From Alphaproteobacteria bacterium (GTDB taxonomy: Bacteria; Pseudomonadota; Alphaproteobacteria; Bin95): a stretch of DNA of 64,000 bases. Below, piece after piece: positions 1 to 9,266 of this stretch. Every line of letters begins with the position of its first letter. The first letter of the stretch is position 1. The stretch is taken from assembly GCA_022827685.1 (NCBI GenBank), contig JAJEIH010000095.1, positions 1-64,000 of the forward strand, given 5' to 3'. The notes beneath the pieces were generated by a model. That model did no database searches. It saw only the letters and a program-made list of their open reading frames with translations, and had not been told where the DNA came from. The translations under genes were made by a program, and so were the position numbers.

Positions 1-2
1 AA

Positions 3-70
3 TGTCATGTTCTGTCATGCGCGCCGGCAGGACCCTGTGCAATGCGTCATGAAATGTCATGATCTGCATG
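3..70. repeat. Helically phased TGTCATG boxes, cluster 1
   Basis: Direct TGTCATG boxes stand at 3-9 and 13-19. A second run has CGTCATG at 45-51, TGTCATG at 55-61 and a shortened TGCATG at 65-70. Within each run the pitch is exactly 10 bp, so the boxes lie on one face of the helix. The run begins at the window edge and may continue to the left. The same arrangement recurs at 41715, 41912 and 42065. Such phasing suits cooperative protein binding, but no binding protein is known. Confidence 0.7.
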
Positions 71-330
71 CGCCGGGCGCATACCCTGTGTCCCGTTCGG
101 GCATGCGCTCCGGGTATTCCATCCGGTTTCTCCGGCTCTTCGTCTTCGGCATGGGCTGTCCTTTCGATCCGTCTCCGTTCCGTTCTTCCCGCCGCCCGGT
201 TGCCGGAGCGGCGGGACCCTGATTCGCGCGTATTCTGCGCGGGCGCCTGTGCGCGTGCCGGCGCGCGTATCGCGGCGGCGCGGTTCGCGCGCCTGATTGC
301 GCGCGCGAGGCAGAGGACGCACCTCGCCTG
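45..330. repeat. Dispersed intergenic repeat, copy A
   Basis: This stretch aligns in the same orientation with 42061-42375. Both copies start with TGTCATG-type boxes. They share blocks such as GTTCCGTTCTTCCCG, GCGGGACCCTGATTCGCGCG and CGTATCGCGGCGGCGCGG, and both end near TCGCGCGCCTGATTGCGC. Reading frames through the block differ between the copies and have no recognisable protein character, so it is treated as a non-coding repeat family. Confidence 0.75.
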
Positions 331-626
331 TCGGCTGAATCGGGGTCGTTCCGCACCGGACCGGCACGGGCGGGAAGCGGTCCGCGCGGACTTCGCCTCC
401 CTCGGACCCATCATACCACTGTTTCTGAAAATGCAAGCCCCAAACAGGGAAATATTGCTTAAATCTCAGGAACTATTTGTTATTCGCCTTCATTGTCCCG
501 GCTTCCGTCTTCGCGGGCCGCAACGGATTCCGCACCAACGCCCCGGATACACGCCGGAACGGGATGCGTGCATGGAGCGGCCTGCAAGCGGGAACGCAGG
601 AGGGATAATGGCCGTCCGCGCCAGGA
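331..626. other. Non-coding stretch downstream of repeat copy A
   Basis: No supported gene. Most of it is GC-rich. A distinctly AT-richer patch at about 425-485 stands out from the surroundings. Repeat copy B at 42 kb is also followed by an AT-rich patch, so the repeat unit may extend into this region. It also serves as the 3' flank of the acyl-CoA synthetase gene that ends at 627. Confidence 0.5.
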
Positions 627-2153
627 TCAGCCGCTGTCGTCCATCTTGTGCAGTTCGCGGCGCAGGATCTTGCCGGTCGAGTTGACCGGGAGGTCGGGGA
701 CGAACTGGACCAGGCGCGGCACCTTGTAGGGGGCGAGGTGCTTGCGGCAATGGGCGACGATGCTCTCGGCCGTCGGCTCGGCCCCGGGCCGGGGCACGAT
801 ATAGGCCTTGGCGAGCTCGCCCTTCTCGCGGTCCGGCACGCCGCCGACGGCGGCCATCGAGACATCGGGATGGGCGGCCAGCACGCGCTCCAGCTCCGCC
901 GGATAGACATTGAAGCCGGCGGTGTTGATCATGTCCTTCCTGCGGTCCACGATCCAGATGAAGCCGTCCGCGTCCCGGGTGGCGACATCGCCGGTGCGGA
1001 ACCAGCCGTCCTCGTCGAAGGCCTCCTCCGTCGCCGCCTCGTTGCCGTAATAGCCCATCGGCACGATGGGGCCGCGGATCAGCAGCTCGCCCGGCTCGTC
1101 CGCCGGCGCGGTCGCCGCGCTGTTCTCCAGCGCGCCGATGCGCGCCTCCACATAGGGCAGGGCGACGCCGATGGAGCCGAGCCGGCGCTCGCAGGCCGCG
1201 GCATGGGTGGTGCCGGGGCCGGCCAGCTCCGTCATGCCCCAGAGCTCCAGCAGGGTCGCGCCGAACTTCTCCTCGACCTCGGCGGCGGTGGCGGGCGGGA
1301 TGGTCTGCCCGCCGGTGGTCATCCGCTCGAGGCTGGAAAGGTCGTATTTGCCCATGGCGGGGTCGGCCAGCATGTACATGAAGCCGGTCGGCACGGCTTC
1401 CAGCATGGTCGCGCGATAGCGCTCGACCGAGCGCAGCATGGCTTCGGCCTCGAACCGCTCCAGCAGCACCATCGTCGCGCCGCAGAGCAGGCCGCAATTC
1501 ATCACCGCCATGCCATAGACATGCGAGAGCGGGAGCGCGCTCACGGTGGTGTCGGCCGCCGTCCGGCCGTGCATCAGCGCCGTGCCGGCCGTGCCGACCG
1601 CGATGGCGCGGTTCGACATCATGGCGCCCTTCGGATGGCCGGTCGTGCCCGAGGTGTAGCCGATGGCGCCCAGCTCATCGAGCCCGCGCGGGCGCGGCTC
1701 GAACTCGTCGGGCATGTCGGCGATGAACGCCTCATAGGTCTCCGCCCCTTCCGGCGCTTCGCCGGCGGAGAACACGACGCGCTCCACGGCGGTGTCCGCC
1801 AGCGCCTCGAACAGGGCCTCGCCCTTGCCGGGCCCGACCAGCAGCAGCTTCGCGCCGCAATTGCCGACGATATAGCCGATCTCGCCGCCGGTCAGCATGG
1901 CGGTGACCGGGTTGAGCACGGCGCCGGCCTTCGCCGTGCCGTAATAGGCCCCCATCCAGTCGAAGGAGTTCGGCGCGCAGAGCGTCACCCGGTCGCCGGG
2001 CTCGATGCCGGCGGCCGCCAGCGCATTGGCGAAGCGATTGGCCCGGCGGTCCAGCGCCTCGAAGCTGTAGGGCGCATCCTCGAAAATCACCGCCGGCCTG
2101 TCGCCGAATACCGCTGCGGCCCTGGCCGGCATCTCGCCGAGTGTCACCAGCAT
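627..2153 (-). CDS. Acyl-CoA synthetase (AMP-forming, class I adenylate-forming ligase)
   Basis: The 508-residue protein has the usual size for an AMP-dependent acyl-CoA or organic-acid CoA ligase. The ATP-binding P-loop YTSGTTGHPKG lies at residues 166-176. The motif GWFRTGD and the hinge region with DRRKDMI follow. The C-terminal lysine of NSTGKILRREL, about K495, is the one normally needed for adenylation. The reaction is carboxylate + ATP + CoA to acyl-CoA + AMP + PPi. The substrate cannot be told from sequence; long-chain fatty acids or other carboxylic acids are possible. It is transcribed away from the divergent MFS gene at 2392, sharing a 238-bp intergenic region. Confidence 0.9.
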   Translation of the reverse strand: MLVTLGEMPARAAAVFGDRPAVIFEDAPYSFEALDRRANRFANALAAAGIEPGDRVTLCAPNSFDWMGAYYGTAKAGAVLNPVTAMLTGGEIGYIVGNCGAKLLLVGPGKGEALFEALADTAVERVVFSAGEAPEGAETYEAFIADMPDEFEPRPRGLDELGAIGYTSGTTGHPKGAMMSNRAIAVGTAGTALMHGRTAADTTVSALPLSHVYGMAVMNCGLLCGATMVLLERFEAEAMLRSVERYRATMLEAVPTGFMYMLADPAMGKYDLSSLERMTTGGQTIPPATAAEVEEKFGATLLELWGMTELAGPGTTHAAACERRLGSIGVALPYVEARIGALENSAATAPADEPGELLIRGPIVPMGYYGNEAATEEAFDEDGWFRTGDVATRDADGFIWIVDRRKDMINTAGFNVYPAELERVLAAHPDVSMAAVGGVPDREKGELAKAYIVPRPGAEPTAESIVAHCRKHLAPYKVPRLVQFVPDLPVNSTGKILRRELHKMDDSG

Positions 2154-2391
2154 CGCCGTCCTCCCTGCTCGGGTCCCGCCCCGGCCGGACAGGGACCATG
2201 ACCGGAAACGGTGAGAGTAAACCCAGCGGTCGCCGATAGGAACCGATGGCGCCGGCCGCCGGAAACCTCCCCCCGGCCTGCCTCCGCGAAGGCGGGGGTC
2301 GCTCCCGCAGCTCCACGAGACCGGCCCGGCCTTTCCACCGGGTTCGGAGGGCCTATTATCCCCCTCCTCCGGCTTCCGGCAGGAGCGCCCC

Positions 2392-3924
2392 TTGGACCGC
2401 AGCCCGCTCTATATCTGGCTCGTTACCGCGACGGGGCTGCTGGCGTTCTTCACCATGGTGTTCTCCAGCACCATGGCGAATGTCGCGATCCCGCATGTGA
2501 TGGGCGCATACGGCATCGGGCAGGACCGGGCGCAGTTCCTCGCCACCGCCTTCCTCGCCACCAATACGGCGAGCCTGCTCCTCAACCGCTGGCTGGTGGC
2601 GCGCATCGGCCAGCGCAACGCCTTCGCGCTCTCGCTCGTCCTGTTCGGCGTCGGCAGCATGATCTGCTGGTGGGCGCCGAATTTCAGCCTGATCGTGTTC
2701 GGGCGGATCGTGCAGGGCCTCTCCTCCGGCATCGTGCAGCCGCTGGTCATGGTGGTGCTGTTCCAGGTCTTCCCGCCCGACAGGCGCGGCCTCGCCATGG
2801 GCCTGTTCAGCATGGGCGTGGTGTTCGCGCTCGGCCTCGGCCCCGCGATCGGTGGCCTCGCCATCGACCTGCTGGAATGGCGCTACATCTTCCTCGTGCC
2901 GCTTCCCGCCGCCGCGCTCGCCTTCCTGCTGGGCTTCATCTTCATCCCCGAGCGCGAGCAGCGCGCGCCGCCCGAGGCCTTCGACGCGCTCGGCTTCGCG
3001 CTCGTCGCCGCCGCCATCTTCCTGCTCACCACCGGCATCGCCTCCGGCCAGCGGGAGGGCTGGTTCTCCGACTACATGCTGGCGATCTGGGCCGGATTCG
3101 TCGTGACCGGAGCGGGCTTCGTGCTCTCGCAATGCCGGCCGAACGCAAGCCTGCTCGACCTCAGCCTCTTCCGGAACCTGCGCTTCGCCGCGGCGGGAAC
3201 GACCAGCTTCGTGTTCGCCTTCGCTTCCTTCGGCACGGTCTATATCTTCCCCGTCTTCGGCCAGATCGTGCCGGGCATGACGGCGACCGAAGCGGGCTCG
3301 CTGCTGCTGCCCGGCTGCATTGTCGCCTCGCTGCTGCTGCCGCTGGCGGGCCGGCTTTCGGACCGCTACCCCGCCCCGCTGATCGTCGTCGGCGGCATGG
3401 TGGCGGCGATGGCGAGCGCGGTGATGATGGCGGGCGCGGACAGCGACACCGCCTTCTGGACCATCGCGGGCTACCTGCTGGTGAACCGGATCGGCGTCGC
3501 CTTCGTCACGCCCGCCATCAACAACACCGCGCTCGCCGCCCTGGAGCCGCGGCAGCTCGACAGCGGGGCTGGCGTGGTCAACCTGCTGCTGATGCTGGGC
3601 GGGTCCTGCGGCATCAACATCCTGGTCGTGGTGCTGGAACGGCGCATCGGCCACCACAGCGACGCCTTCGCCGCGACGCAAACCGCGGCCAACGACGCCA
3701 CGCGCGAGCTTCTCGGCCGGGTGGGCGGGCTGCTCGGCCGCGCCGGCCTGCCGGACGGCGTGCGCGAACAGGCGGCCCTCGATTATCTGGGCCATGTTGT
3801 GACCGCGCAGGCCAACATGCTGGGCTTCCAGGACGGCTTCATCGCCATGGCGGTGTTCTGCATCCTGCCGATGCTGCCCGTCTGCCTGCTGATCGGCAGG
3901 ACCGTCCGGCCTATTCGACGGTGA
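2392..3924 (+). CDS. MFS transporter, DHA2 (EmrB/QacA-like) family
   Basis: This 510-residue, highly hydrophobic protein has the length and 14-helix pattern of DHA2-family drug:proton antiporters. A first helix starts at about residue 7, and the loop after helix 2 has the family's charged RIGQRN segment. The start is TTG at 2392, chosen because AGGAG lies a few bases upstream and translation immediately gives the first membrane helix. It probably exports amphipathic compounds from the inner membrane; no membrane-fusion partner is adjacent. Its 3' end overlaps the convergent glmS by 14 bp. Confidence 0.88.
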   Translation: MDRSPLYIWLVTATGLLAFFTMVFSSTMANVAIPHVMGAYGIGQDRAQFLATAFLATNTASLLLNRWLVARIGQRNAFALSLVLFGVGSMICWWAPNFSLIVFGRIVQGLSSGIVQPLVMVVLFQVFPPDRRGLAMGLFSMGVVFALGLGPAIGGLAIDLLEWRYIFLVPLPAAALAFLLGFIFIPEREQRAPPEAFDALGFALVAAAIFLLTTGIASGQREGWFSDYMLAIWAGFVVTGAGFVLSQCRPNASLLDLSLFRNLRFAAAGTTSFVFAFASFGTVYIFPVFGQIVPGMTATEAGSLLLPGCIVASLLLPLAGRLSDRYPAPLIVVGGMVAAMASAVMMAGADSDTAFWTIAGYLLVNRIGVAFVTPAINNTALAALEPRQLDSGAGVVNLLLMLGGSCGINILVVVLERRIGHHSDAFAATQTAANDATRELLGRVGGLLGRAGLPDGVREQAALDYLGHVVTAQANMLGFQDGFIAMAVFCILPMLPVCLLIGRTVRPIRR

Positions 3925-5734
3925 CCGCCTTGGCGAGGTTGCGGGGCTGGTCCACATCCGTGCCCTTGGCGACGGCCGTGTGGTAGGCGAGAAGCTGGAC
4001 CGGGACCGCATAGAGGATCGGCGCGACGAAGGGATCGACCTCGGACATTTCGACGGATGCCTCGGCATGGTCTCCAACCGCCTCGATGCCGGCGGCATCG
4101 CTCACCAGGATTACCCGCCCTCCGCGCGCCGCCACCTGGCGGATGTTGGAGGCGGTCTTGTCGAACAGCCGGTCCGAGGGCGCGATGGCGATGACCGGCA
4201 CCTCCTCGTCGACCAGCGCGATGGGCCCGTGCTTCAGCTCGCCGGCGGCATGTCCGGCGGCGTGGATATAGGAGAGCTCCTTGAGCTTCAGCGCCCCTTC
4301 GAGCGCGATGGCGAAGCTCGTGCCGCGCCCGATATAGAGCACGTCGCGGGCGGTCGCGAGGCGGTGCGCCAGCGCCTCGATGCCGTCGTCCTGCTCCAGT
4401 ATGTCCGCCGTGCGCGAGGGCACTTCCAGAAGCGCCTCGGTCAGCCGGCCGGCTTCCCGCCCGTCCATCGCGCCCCGGGCGAGCGCCGCGGCGATGGTGA
4501 GCGCCGCCAGCACGACGAGCTGGGTGGTGAACGCCTTGGTCGAGGCGACGCCGATCTCCGGGCCGGCGAGCGTGTGGATCACGGCGTCGCTCTCGCGCGC
4601 AATCGCGCTCTCCCAGACATTGACGACGGAGACCGAATGCAGGCCCTGCCGGCGCGCATAGCGCAGCGCCTCCAGCGTGTCGATGGTCTCGCCCGACTGC
4701 GAAATCTGGAGCGCCATGCCGCCCGGCTCCAGCGGCGGCTCGCGGTAGCGCAGCTCCGAGGCGATATCGAGATCGACCGGCAGCCGGGCCAGGCTCTCCA
4801 GCCAGTATTTGCCGATCAGGCCCGCATAATAGGCCGTGCCGCAGGCCGAGGCGGTCACACGCGGGACGGAGGCGAGGTCGATGCCGAGTTCCGGCAGCGC
4901 GACCGCGCGCGTCAGCGGGTTGAACAGCGCGCGCAGCGTGTCCCCGATCACGGTCGGCTGCTCGTGTATCTCCTTCTGCATGTAGTGGCGGTAATTGCCC
5001 TTGCCGATCATCGCGCCCGCAAGCCGGTTGCGGCGCACCTGCCGCTCCACCGCGCCGCCCCCGGCACCGCGCACCTCCGCCCCGCTGCGCGTGAACACCG
5101 CCCGGTCGCCTTCCTCCAGGAAGGCGATCCGGTCCGTGAAGGGCGCGAGCGCCAGCGCGTCGGAGCCGAGGAACATCTCGCCCTCGCCCGGCCCGAAGGC
5201 GAGCGGGCTGCCGCGCCGCGCGCCGATCATCAGGTCCGGCTCGCCGGCGAACAGGATGGCGAGCGCGAACGCCCCCTCAAGCCGCTCCAGCGCCGCGTCG
5301 GTCGCGGAAACCGGGTCCATTCCCCGTTCGAGATTGCGCGTGATGAGCTGCGCCACGGCTTCCGTGTCGGTCTCGGTGACGAAGGTGCAGCCCTCCGCCT
5401 CCAGCTCGCCGCGCAGTGCCAGGAAATTCTCGACGATGCCGTTGTGGACCACGGCCACGCGCCCGGTCGCATGCGGGTGGGCATTGGTCTCGTTCGCCGC
5501 GCCGTGGGTCGCCCAGCGCGTGTGGCCGATGCCCGACGCGCCCTCCACCGGCTTCGCCGCCACAAGGTCGCGCAGGCGGTCGATCTTGCCCTCGGCGCGC
5601 CGGCGGCGGATGGCGCCGTTGTCCAGCACCGCGATGCCGGCGGAATCGTAGCCGCGGTATTCGAGCCGCTTCAGGGCGTCGATCAGCGGCCACGCGACCG
5701 GGCCGCTGCCGAGAATGCCGATGATGCCGCACAC
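3911..5734 (-). CDS. glmS: Glutamine--fructose-6-phosphate aminotransferase (isomerizing)
   Basis: GlmS makes glucosamine-6-phosphate from fructose-6-phosphate and glutamine, the first step to UDP-GlcNAc for peptidoglycan and lipopolysaccharide. The start is GTG at 5734, giving an N-terminus that begins (V/M)CGIIGILG, so Cys2 becomes the N-terminal nucleophile of the class II glutaminase domain after Met removal. Two SIS isomerase domains fill the second half (about 280-600), with SQSGETIDTLEALRYA and STKAFTTQ typical of sugar-phosphate binding. The 607-residue length is canonical. It follows glmU by 13 bp and is almost certainly cotranscribed. Confidence 0.97.
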   Translation of the reverse strand: MCGIIGILGSGPVAWPLIDALKRLEYRGYDSAGIAVLDNGAIRRRRAEGKIDRLRDLVAAKPVEGASGIGHTRWATHGAANETNAHPHATGRVAVVHNGIVENFLALRGELEAEGCTFVTETDTEAVAQLITRNLERGMDPVSATDAALERLEGAFALAILFAGEPDLMIGARRGSPLAFGPGEGEMFLGSDALALAPFTDRIAFLEEGDRAVFTRSGAEVRGAGGGAVERQVRRNRLAGAMIGKGNYRHYMQKEIHEQPTVIGDTLRALFNPLTRAVALPELGIDLASVPRVTASACGTAYYAGLIGKYWLESLARLPVDLDIASELRYREPPLEPGGMALQISQSGETIDTLEALRYARRQGLHSVSVVNVWESAIARESDAVIHTLAGPEIGVASTKAFTTQLVVLAALTIAAALARGAMDGREAGRLTEALLEVPSRTADILEQDDGIEALAHRLATARDVLYIGRGTSFAIALEGALKLKELSYIHAAGHAAGELKHGPIALVDEEVPVIAIAPSDRLFDKTASNIRQVAARGGRVILVSDAAGIEAVGDHAEASVEMSEVDPFVAPILYAVPVQLLAYHTAVAKGTDVDQPRNLAKAVTVE

Positions 5735-5747
5735 GGGCCGGGCCCCG

Positions 5748-7091
5748 TCAGTCGCCCGGGGACTGGCGGTTGCGCCGCATGCGGAGCCGCGCGGCCCAGC
5801 CCTTGCGCTCGGTCTGCCGGGCGCGCTCCACCACCAGCGCGTCGGCCTCGACATTGCGGCTGACGGTCGAGCCCGCGCCCACCACCGCGCCCGGGCCGAC
5901 GGAAACAGGCGCTACCAGCGCGGAGTTGGAGCCGATGAACGCGCCCGCGCCGATTTCGGTGTGGTGCTTGCGGAAGCCGTCATAGTTGCAGGTGATCGTG
6001 CCCGCGCCGATATTGGCGTCCGCGCCGATATGCGCATCGCCGATATAGGCGAGGTGGTTCGCCTTCGCGCCCGCCTCCAGCACGGCGTTCTTCACCTCGA
6101 CGAAATTGCCGACCCCGGCGCCCGGCCCGACATCGGCTCCGGGCCTGAGCCGCGCATAGGGGCCGACGCGCGCTCCCGAGCGCAGCACCGCGCCCTTCAG
6201 ATGGCAGAACGCGCGGATATCGACATTGTCCTCGACCGTCACACCGGTCAGGAACACGGTGTTCGGGCCGACGGTCACGTCCCTGCCGAAGCGGGTGTCG
6301 TGGCTGAGATAGACGGTCTCCGGCATGGGCATCGTGACCCCGGCGTCGAAGGCGCGCTCTCTCAGCCGGCGCTGCATGACGGCCTCGGCGCGGGCGAGCT
6401 CGGCGCGCGAGTTGACGCCGAGCGCCTCGTCCTCCGGCACCTCGACCAGCGCGGTTTCCAGCCCGTCCGCCCGCGCGAGCGCCACGATGTCGGTCAGGTA
6501 GTATTCGCCCCTGGCGTTGTCGTTGCCGACCCGGTCGAGCAGCGCGAACAGCCGGCGGCCGTCCACCGCCATGACGCCCGCATTGCAGACCGGCAGCGCG
6601 CGCGCCTCCGGCCCGGCGTCGCGCCATTCCGCAACCGCTTCCGGCCGGCCGGCCCCGTCGAGGACCACCCGCCCGTATTCGTTGGCGCCGGCGGGGCGCA
6701 TTCCCAGCAGGGTGACGGCCGCCCCGCCGTCCACCGCATCGGCAAGCGCGCGCATCGTCTCCGCCCGGATGAGCGGCGTGTCCGCGAACAGCACCAGCAC
6801 CGCGCCCTCGAAACCGGCAAGCGCTTCGCGCGCCGCGAGCACGGCATGGCCAGTGCCGAGCCGCTCCGCCTGCACGGCCGCCTCCGCCGGCGCGGCGGCC
6901 GCGGCCACCTCGTCCATGCCGGGCCCGGTGACGCAGACGATGCGCTCCGGCGCAAGCTCTTCCAGCGTGGCGACCACATGGGCGACCATTGCCCTGCCCG
7001 CGATCTCGTGCAGCGCCTTCGGCATCGGAGAGCGCATCCGTTCGCCCCTGCCTGCCGCCAGCACCACCGCCGCCGGCGCCTGCCGCGCCAT
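5748..7091 (-). CDS. glmU: Bifunctional GlmU: glucosamine-1-phosphate N-acetyltransferase / UDP-GlcNAc pyrophosphorylase
   Basis: The N-terminal nucleotidyltransferase starts VVLAAGRGERMRSPMPKALHEIAGR, the signature for UTP and sugar-phosphate binding. The C-terminal half is a left-handed beta helix of hexapeptide repeats (roughly 240-430), including GAGTITCNYDGFRKHHTEIG, which forms the acetyl-CoA site. The 447 residues are typical of alphaproteobacterial GlmU. Together with the adjacent glmS it supplies UDP-GlcNAc. It is divergent from gph across 89 bp, which must hold both promoters. Confidence 0.97.
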   Translation of the reverse strand: MARQAPAAVVLAAGRGERMRSPMPKALHEIAGRAMVAHVVATLEELAPERIVCVTGPGMDEVAAAAAPAEAAVQAERLGTGHAVLAAREALAGFEGAVLVLFADTPLIRAETMRALADAVDGGAAVTLLGMRPAGANEYGRVVLDGAGRPEAVAEWRDAGPEARALPVCNAGVMAVDGRRLFALLDRVGNDNARGEYYLTDIVALARADGLETALVEVPEDEALGVNSRAELARAEAVMQRRLRERAFDAGVTMPMPETVYLSHDTRFGRDVTVGPNTVFLTGVTVEDNVDIRAFCHLKGAVLRSGARVGPYARLRPGADVGPGAGVGNFVEVKNAVLEAGAKANHLAYIGDAHIGADANIGAGTITCNYDGFRKHHTEIGAGAFIGSNSALVAPVSVGPGAVVGAGSTVSRNVEADALVVERARQTERKGWAARLRMRRNRQSPGD

Positions 7092-7180
7092 GTCCGTCCC
7101 TCCGGTTTCGGAACCCGTCCGAAACCTATGCGAAAATCGTTGCGGCGCAATCGGCGGCGGTTCAAGCTTTGTTTCGGATT

Positions 7181-7831
7181 ATGACAATCGACACCGTCAT
7201 CTTCGATCTCGACGGCACGCTGGTGGACAGCGCCGCGGACATCGCGTTTGCGGCGAATGCGGCGCTGGCGGGCGAGGGCCTCGACCCGGTCACGAGCGAG
7301 GAGGCCGAGCGCCTCATCGGCGACGGCGCCCGCAAGGCCGTCGAGCGCGCCTTCGCGCTGCGCGGCGGACCGACGGACGAGGACGCGCTCGATCGCGGCG
7401 CCCGCGCCTTCACCGCAGCCTATGTCGATCCGGGCCAGCCGGTCCTCGGGCGGCTTTATCCGGGCGTCGGGGAAACGCTGGCGCGGTTGGCGGCGGCCGG
7501 CCTCAGGCTCGGCGTGTGCACCAACAAGCCGCAGGCGGCCGCTCTCCGCACGCTCTCCGCGCTCGGCATCGCGGCGCGGTTCCAGGCGCTGGTCGGCGGG
7601 GATTGCACGCCGTTCCGCAAGCCCGACCCGCGCCATCTGCTTGCCTGCCTGGAGCTGCTTGGCAGCCGGCCCGCCTCTGCGGCGCTGGTCGGCGATTCCC
7701 GCAATGACGAGGAGGCGGCGCGGGGGGCGGGAGCGCTGTTCGTCGGCGTCGGCTACGGCTATGGCCGGCCATGCGGCGCAGCGCCTCTCCTGGAGCGCTT
7801 CCCGGACATTCCCCGGGCGCTCGGCCTCTGA
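7181..7831 (+). CDS. gph: HAD-family phosphatase, phosphoglycolate phosphatase-like
   Basis: The N-terminal DLDGTLVDSA is HAD motif I with the nucleophile Asp and the acid/base Asp. TNKP is motif II, the lysine of FRKPDP is motif III, and GDSRNDEEAA is motif IV. The 216-residue length and a helical cap after motif I fit phosphoglycolate phosphatase, which removes 2-phosphoglycolate formed in DNA repair or photorespiration. The ATG at 7181 begins just before motif I. Adjacent and divergent glmU-glmS is a usual alphaproteobacterial arrangement. Another small phosphate ester remains possible as substrate. Confidence 0.88.
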   Translation: MTIDTVIFDLDGTLVDSAADIAFAANAALAGEGLDPVTSEEAERLIGDGARKAVERAFALRGGPTDEDALDRGARAFTAAYVDPGQPVLGRLYPGVGETLARLAAAGLRLGVCTNKPQAAALRTLSALGIAARFQALVGGDCTPFRKPDPRHLLACLELLGSRPASAALVGDSRNDEEAARGAGALFVGVGYGYGRPCGAAPLLERFPDIPRALGL

Positions 7832-7866
7832 ACCCTTCCCGCCACCCGACAAGGACCGTTCCCGTC

Positions 7867-8667
7867 ATGGCTTACGACTATGTCTCCATCCGGCGCGAGG
7901 GCCGCGTCGCCACCGTCACCTTCGACCGGGGCAACCGGCTCAACCCGCTGTCGCTCCAGGCAGTCGAGGAGCTGACCGATGCGGCGCTCGGCTTCCGCGA
8001 CGACCTCGAAACCTCCGCCATCGTGCTGCGCACGCCGGACGGCAGCGGCTTCTCGGCCGGGCGTGACCTGGCGGACCCGGCAATGGAGCTGCGCCGCGAC
8101 AAGCCGATGCTCGCCCGGCGCCATGCGGCCGGGTCCGGCAAGCGCCTCTGCGCGGCCTGGGAGGGGCTGGAGCAGTTCACCGTCGCCGCGATAGAGCGGT
8201 TCGCCATCGGCGGCGGGCTCGCGCTCGCGGCCGCCTTCGACCTTCGCGTGATGGGCAAGGGCGCGCATTTCCGCGCCCCGGAGGTGGCGCTCGGCCTCTC
8301 CATGAGCTGGGGGACGATCCCCCGCCTTGTCGCGCTTGTGGGCCCGGCCCGCGCCAAGCAGATCCTCTGCCTCGGCAATGACCGCATCGAGGCTGCGGAC
8401 GCGCTCGCCTGGGGGCTGGCGCAGGAGGTGGTGGAGGACGGCAAGGCGGCGGAGCGCGCGCTCGAACTCGCCGCCCGCGCCGCCGCCATGCCGCCCGTGC
8501 CGCTGCGCATGACCAAGACCACCGTCAACGCCATTGCCGGCGCGCTTGCCGGGGCCGCCATCCACATGGACACGGAGGAAGTCATGCTGACGGAACTCAC
8601 GGAAGACTTCGCCGAGGGCGTCGCCGCCTTCCGCGAGTCGCGCCCGGCGAATTTCCGGGGGGCGTGA
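7867..8667 (+). CDS. Enoyl-CoA hydratase/isomerase family protein
   Basis: A 266-residue crotonase-fold protein. The first oxyanion-hole segment is SGFSAGRDLAD. The second is IERFAIGGGLALAAAFDLRVMGKGAHFRAPEVALGL in the usual place. Crotonase members hydrate, isomerise or hydrolyse acyl-CoA thioesters. The second catalytic Glu of classical hydratases (GxPE) is replaced by SMSWG, so true enoyl-CoA hydration is uncertain; an isomerase or another crotonase activity is possible. It follows gph by 35 bp on the same strand, and the ATG at 7867 starts directly at the conserved first strand. Confidence 0.85.
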   Translation: MAYDYVSIRREGRVATVTFDRGNRLNPLSLQAVEELTDAALGFRDDLETSAIVLRTPDGSGFSAGRDLADPAMELRRDKPMLARRHAAGSGKRLCAAWEGLEQFTVAAIERFAIGGGLALAAAFDLRVMGKGAHFRAPEVALGLSMSWGTIPRLVALVGPARAKQILCLGNDRIEAADALAWGLAQEVVEDGKAAERALELAARAAAMPPVPLRMTKTTVNAIAGALAGAAIHMDTEEVMLTELTEDFAEGVAAFRESRPANFRGA

Positions 8668-8689
8668 GCGGGGTCGCGGAAGCGAGGCG

Positions 8690-9079
8690 TTACCTCTCGG
8701 AGGGCAGGCGCTGGTAAATGTCGTCCACCCTGCCGTTGAGGGTCTGGAGTTCCTTCCTGATGGAGGCTTGCTCCTCCCTGAGGGCCGCCTGGCCTTCCTC
8801 CAACCCGATCAGGCGGGTTTCGACGACGCCGATGCGGGCGTTCATGTCGTGGATGGAGAGCGCAATCCAGCCGAGCAGCGCCAGCAGCCCGGCCGCCAGA
8901 AGGGGCAGCAGCCAGTCCCTGTAGGATGCAGCGCCACGCGCCGCAACGGCCCCCGCAAGGGCGGCGGCGACATCGGACTGGATGCCCTGCCGTTCGAGTT
9001 CGCTGCGAATGCGGTCCTGCGATACGGTCGCCACGGCGTTCGTTTCTCCCCGGCCCTTGGCGGGTCCGGTCTTCGTCAT
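8690..9079 (-). CDS. Small single-pass membrane protein with coiled coil, function unknown
   Basis: The 129-residue product has a hydrophilic N-terminus, one clear membrane segment at about residues 57-76 (LLPLLAAGLLALLGWIAL), and then a heptad-like charged helix (about 85-118) that predicts a coiled coil. I do not recognise a family. The ATG at 9079 has AGGA immediately before it with no spacing. A GTG about 15 codons in, preceded by GGGGAG, is an alternative start. It is divergent from dgt; its 3' end faces the enoyl-CoA hydratase gene. Confidence 0.6.
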   Translation of the reverse strand: MTKTGPAKGRGETNAVATVSQDRIRSELERQGIQSDVAAALAGAVAARGAASYRDWLLPLLAAGLLALLGWIALSIHDMNARIGVVETRLIGLEEGQAALREEQASIRKELQTLNGRVDDIYQRLPSER

Positions 9080-9215
9080 TCCTGAAACATAAGCATGGCC
9101 TGCCGCGGCGCGCAAGAACGAAAACGGACCGCTGGCGCTCGCGAGCCCCGTGATGCTATGCTGCGGGCCGCCGCCGGGCGGGGTGTCAGGGCGGAAGCCC
9201 CGAAAAGGACAGCGC

Positions 9216-9266
9216 ATGACCGAGAGGATGGGCGAAGGCGGCCGCGCGGCCGGCCGGCGGCGATGA
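9216..9266 (+). CDS. Possible 16-codon leader peptide upstream of dgt
   Basis: An ATG at 9216, preceded by AAAAGGA, opens a short frame encoding MTERMGEGGRAAGRRR. Its stop overlaps the dgt start as ATGA. The arrangement fits translational coupling of dgt to a leader peptide. The product is rich in Arg and Gly and resembles no known protein. It could equally be chance, because short frames are common at this GC content. Confidence 0.3.
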   Translation: MTERMGEGGRAAGRRR

